This document shows, one piece after another, positions 6,395 to 6,729 of a stretch of 6,729 nt of DNA (position 1 is the first letter of the stretch; each line of letters begins with the position of its first letter). The DNA lies in contig JAKSUM010000075.1 of NCBI GenBank assembly GCA_024409025.1, positions 1 to 6,729 of the forward strand. Reading direction: 5' to 3'. The translations under genes were made by a program, and so were the position numbers. The notes beneath the pieces were generated by a model. That model worked only from the letters and a program-made list of their open reading frames with translations, had not been told where the DNA came from and made no database searches. This DNA comes from a bacterium. Its GTDB lineage: Bacteria > Vulcanimicrobiota > CADAWZ01.

Positions 6395-6729
6395 ATGAAA
6401 ATGGAAAACACTACCGAAGAATATCTGGAAGCGATATTCAAACAAAATCATGAAGAAAACAGGGCTACAACAGCCTCAATAGCTTCATTCTTCGGAATAA
6501 CATACCAATCAGCAAGAGAAAAAATCAAAAATCTCAAAAAGAACGGATATGCGGAATCAGAAAAGGAATTTATAATCCTAACCAAAGCAGGAGAAAAAAG
6601 AGCAAAGGACGTCATAAGAAAGCACAGGCTGTCTGAAATATTTCTTACACAGACACTTGGTCTGCCTTGGGACGAAGTACATGAAGAGGCGTGCCTGTTT
6701 GAGCATGTCCTGTCGGATAAAGTTGCAGA
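6395..6729 (+). CDS. DtxR/MntR-family metal-dependent transcriptional repressor, 3' end missing
   Basis: The gene is cut by the window end after 111 codons. Residues 4-66 form the winged helix-turn-helix, opening with ENTTEEYLEAIF and with a probable recognition helix near TYQSAREKIKNLKKNG (36-51). The dimerisation and metal-binding region follows, with RKHRLSEIFL (75-84) and GLPWDEVHEEACLFEHVLSD (89-108). By alignment with C. diphtheriae DtxR, the ligands His77, Glu81 and His96 (ancillary site) and Cys100, Glu103 and His104 (primary site) are all present. Glu9 replaces DtxR Met10. Cys at the primary site is usual in iron-responsive DtxR/IdeR, while MntR has Glu there, so iron is the better guess, not proven. 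A C-terminal SH3-like or FeoA-like domain may lie beyond the window. It has its own promoter region after the terminator. No clear Shine-Dalgarno precedes either ATG 6395 or the in-frame ATG 6401. Confidence 0.88.
   Translation, partial: MKMENTTEEYLEAIFKQNHEENRATTASIASFFGITYQSAREKIKNLKKNGYAESEKEFIILTKAGEKRAKDVIRKHRLSEIFLTQTLGLPWDEVHEEACLFEHVLSDKVA

Noticed and set aside
1..6729. CRISPR array, tRNA/rRNA gene, insertion sequence, toxin-antitoxin pair or defence system
   Set aside because: No repeat-spacer pattern, no cloverleaf or rRNA-like stretch, no terminal inverted repeats, no transposase and no known defence motif were seen on either strand.

Overview
The window comes from a bacterium of moderate, slightly A+T-leaning base composition. 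Every gene is on the + strand. Codon use strongly favours ATA for isoleucine and AGA/AGG for arginine. A ferredoxin-fused aldo/keto reductase hints at an anaerobic or microaerophilic host. I cannot assign a phylum from sequence alone.

Layout. Bases 1-6306 look like the distal part of one polycistronic unit. (1) A truncated 3' end (to 157) is recognisable as the C-terminus of a PhoH-family (PIN-PhoH/PhoH2-type) ATPase. (2) 182-1507 is an exported protein with an N-terminal helical part and a C-terminal PD40/TolB-like beta-propeller. (3) 1504-2058, joined by a 4-base ATGA overlap, is a DivIC/FtsB-type septum protein with unusually long tails. (4) 2061-3005 is an aldo/keto reductase with a C-terminal two-cluster ferredoxin domain. 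(5) 3033-4910 is a 625-residue, almost wholly helical protein of unknown function with one embedded zinc ribbon. (6) 4943-6268 is a 441-residue TPR-type protein. Gene spacings run from a 4-base overlap to about 30 bases, and no terminator is visible until a strong intrinsic one at 6277-6306.

After the terminator, a 22-base perfect palindrome (6352-6373, core TTAAGGTATACCTTAA) lies just ahead of a DtxR/MntR-family metal-responsive repressor gene that runs off the end of the window. The palindrome is the probable operator for that repressor.

How the genes may work together. Only the PhoH, FtsB-type, aldo/keto reductase and DtxR calls rest on family recognition. The propeller, helical zinc-ribbon and TPR proteins are scaffold-like folds of unknown function, and their co-transcription with an FtsB-like protein is suggestive but no more. 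I found no CRISPR array, tRNA, rRNA, transposon or long repeat. The most interesting items are the uncharacterised zinc-ribbon/TPR pair next to a cell-division gene, the DtxR operator, a G7 tract acting as the ribosome binding site of the TPR gene, and a possible frame change at the end of the propeller gene.
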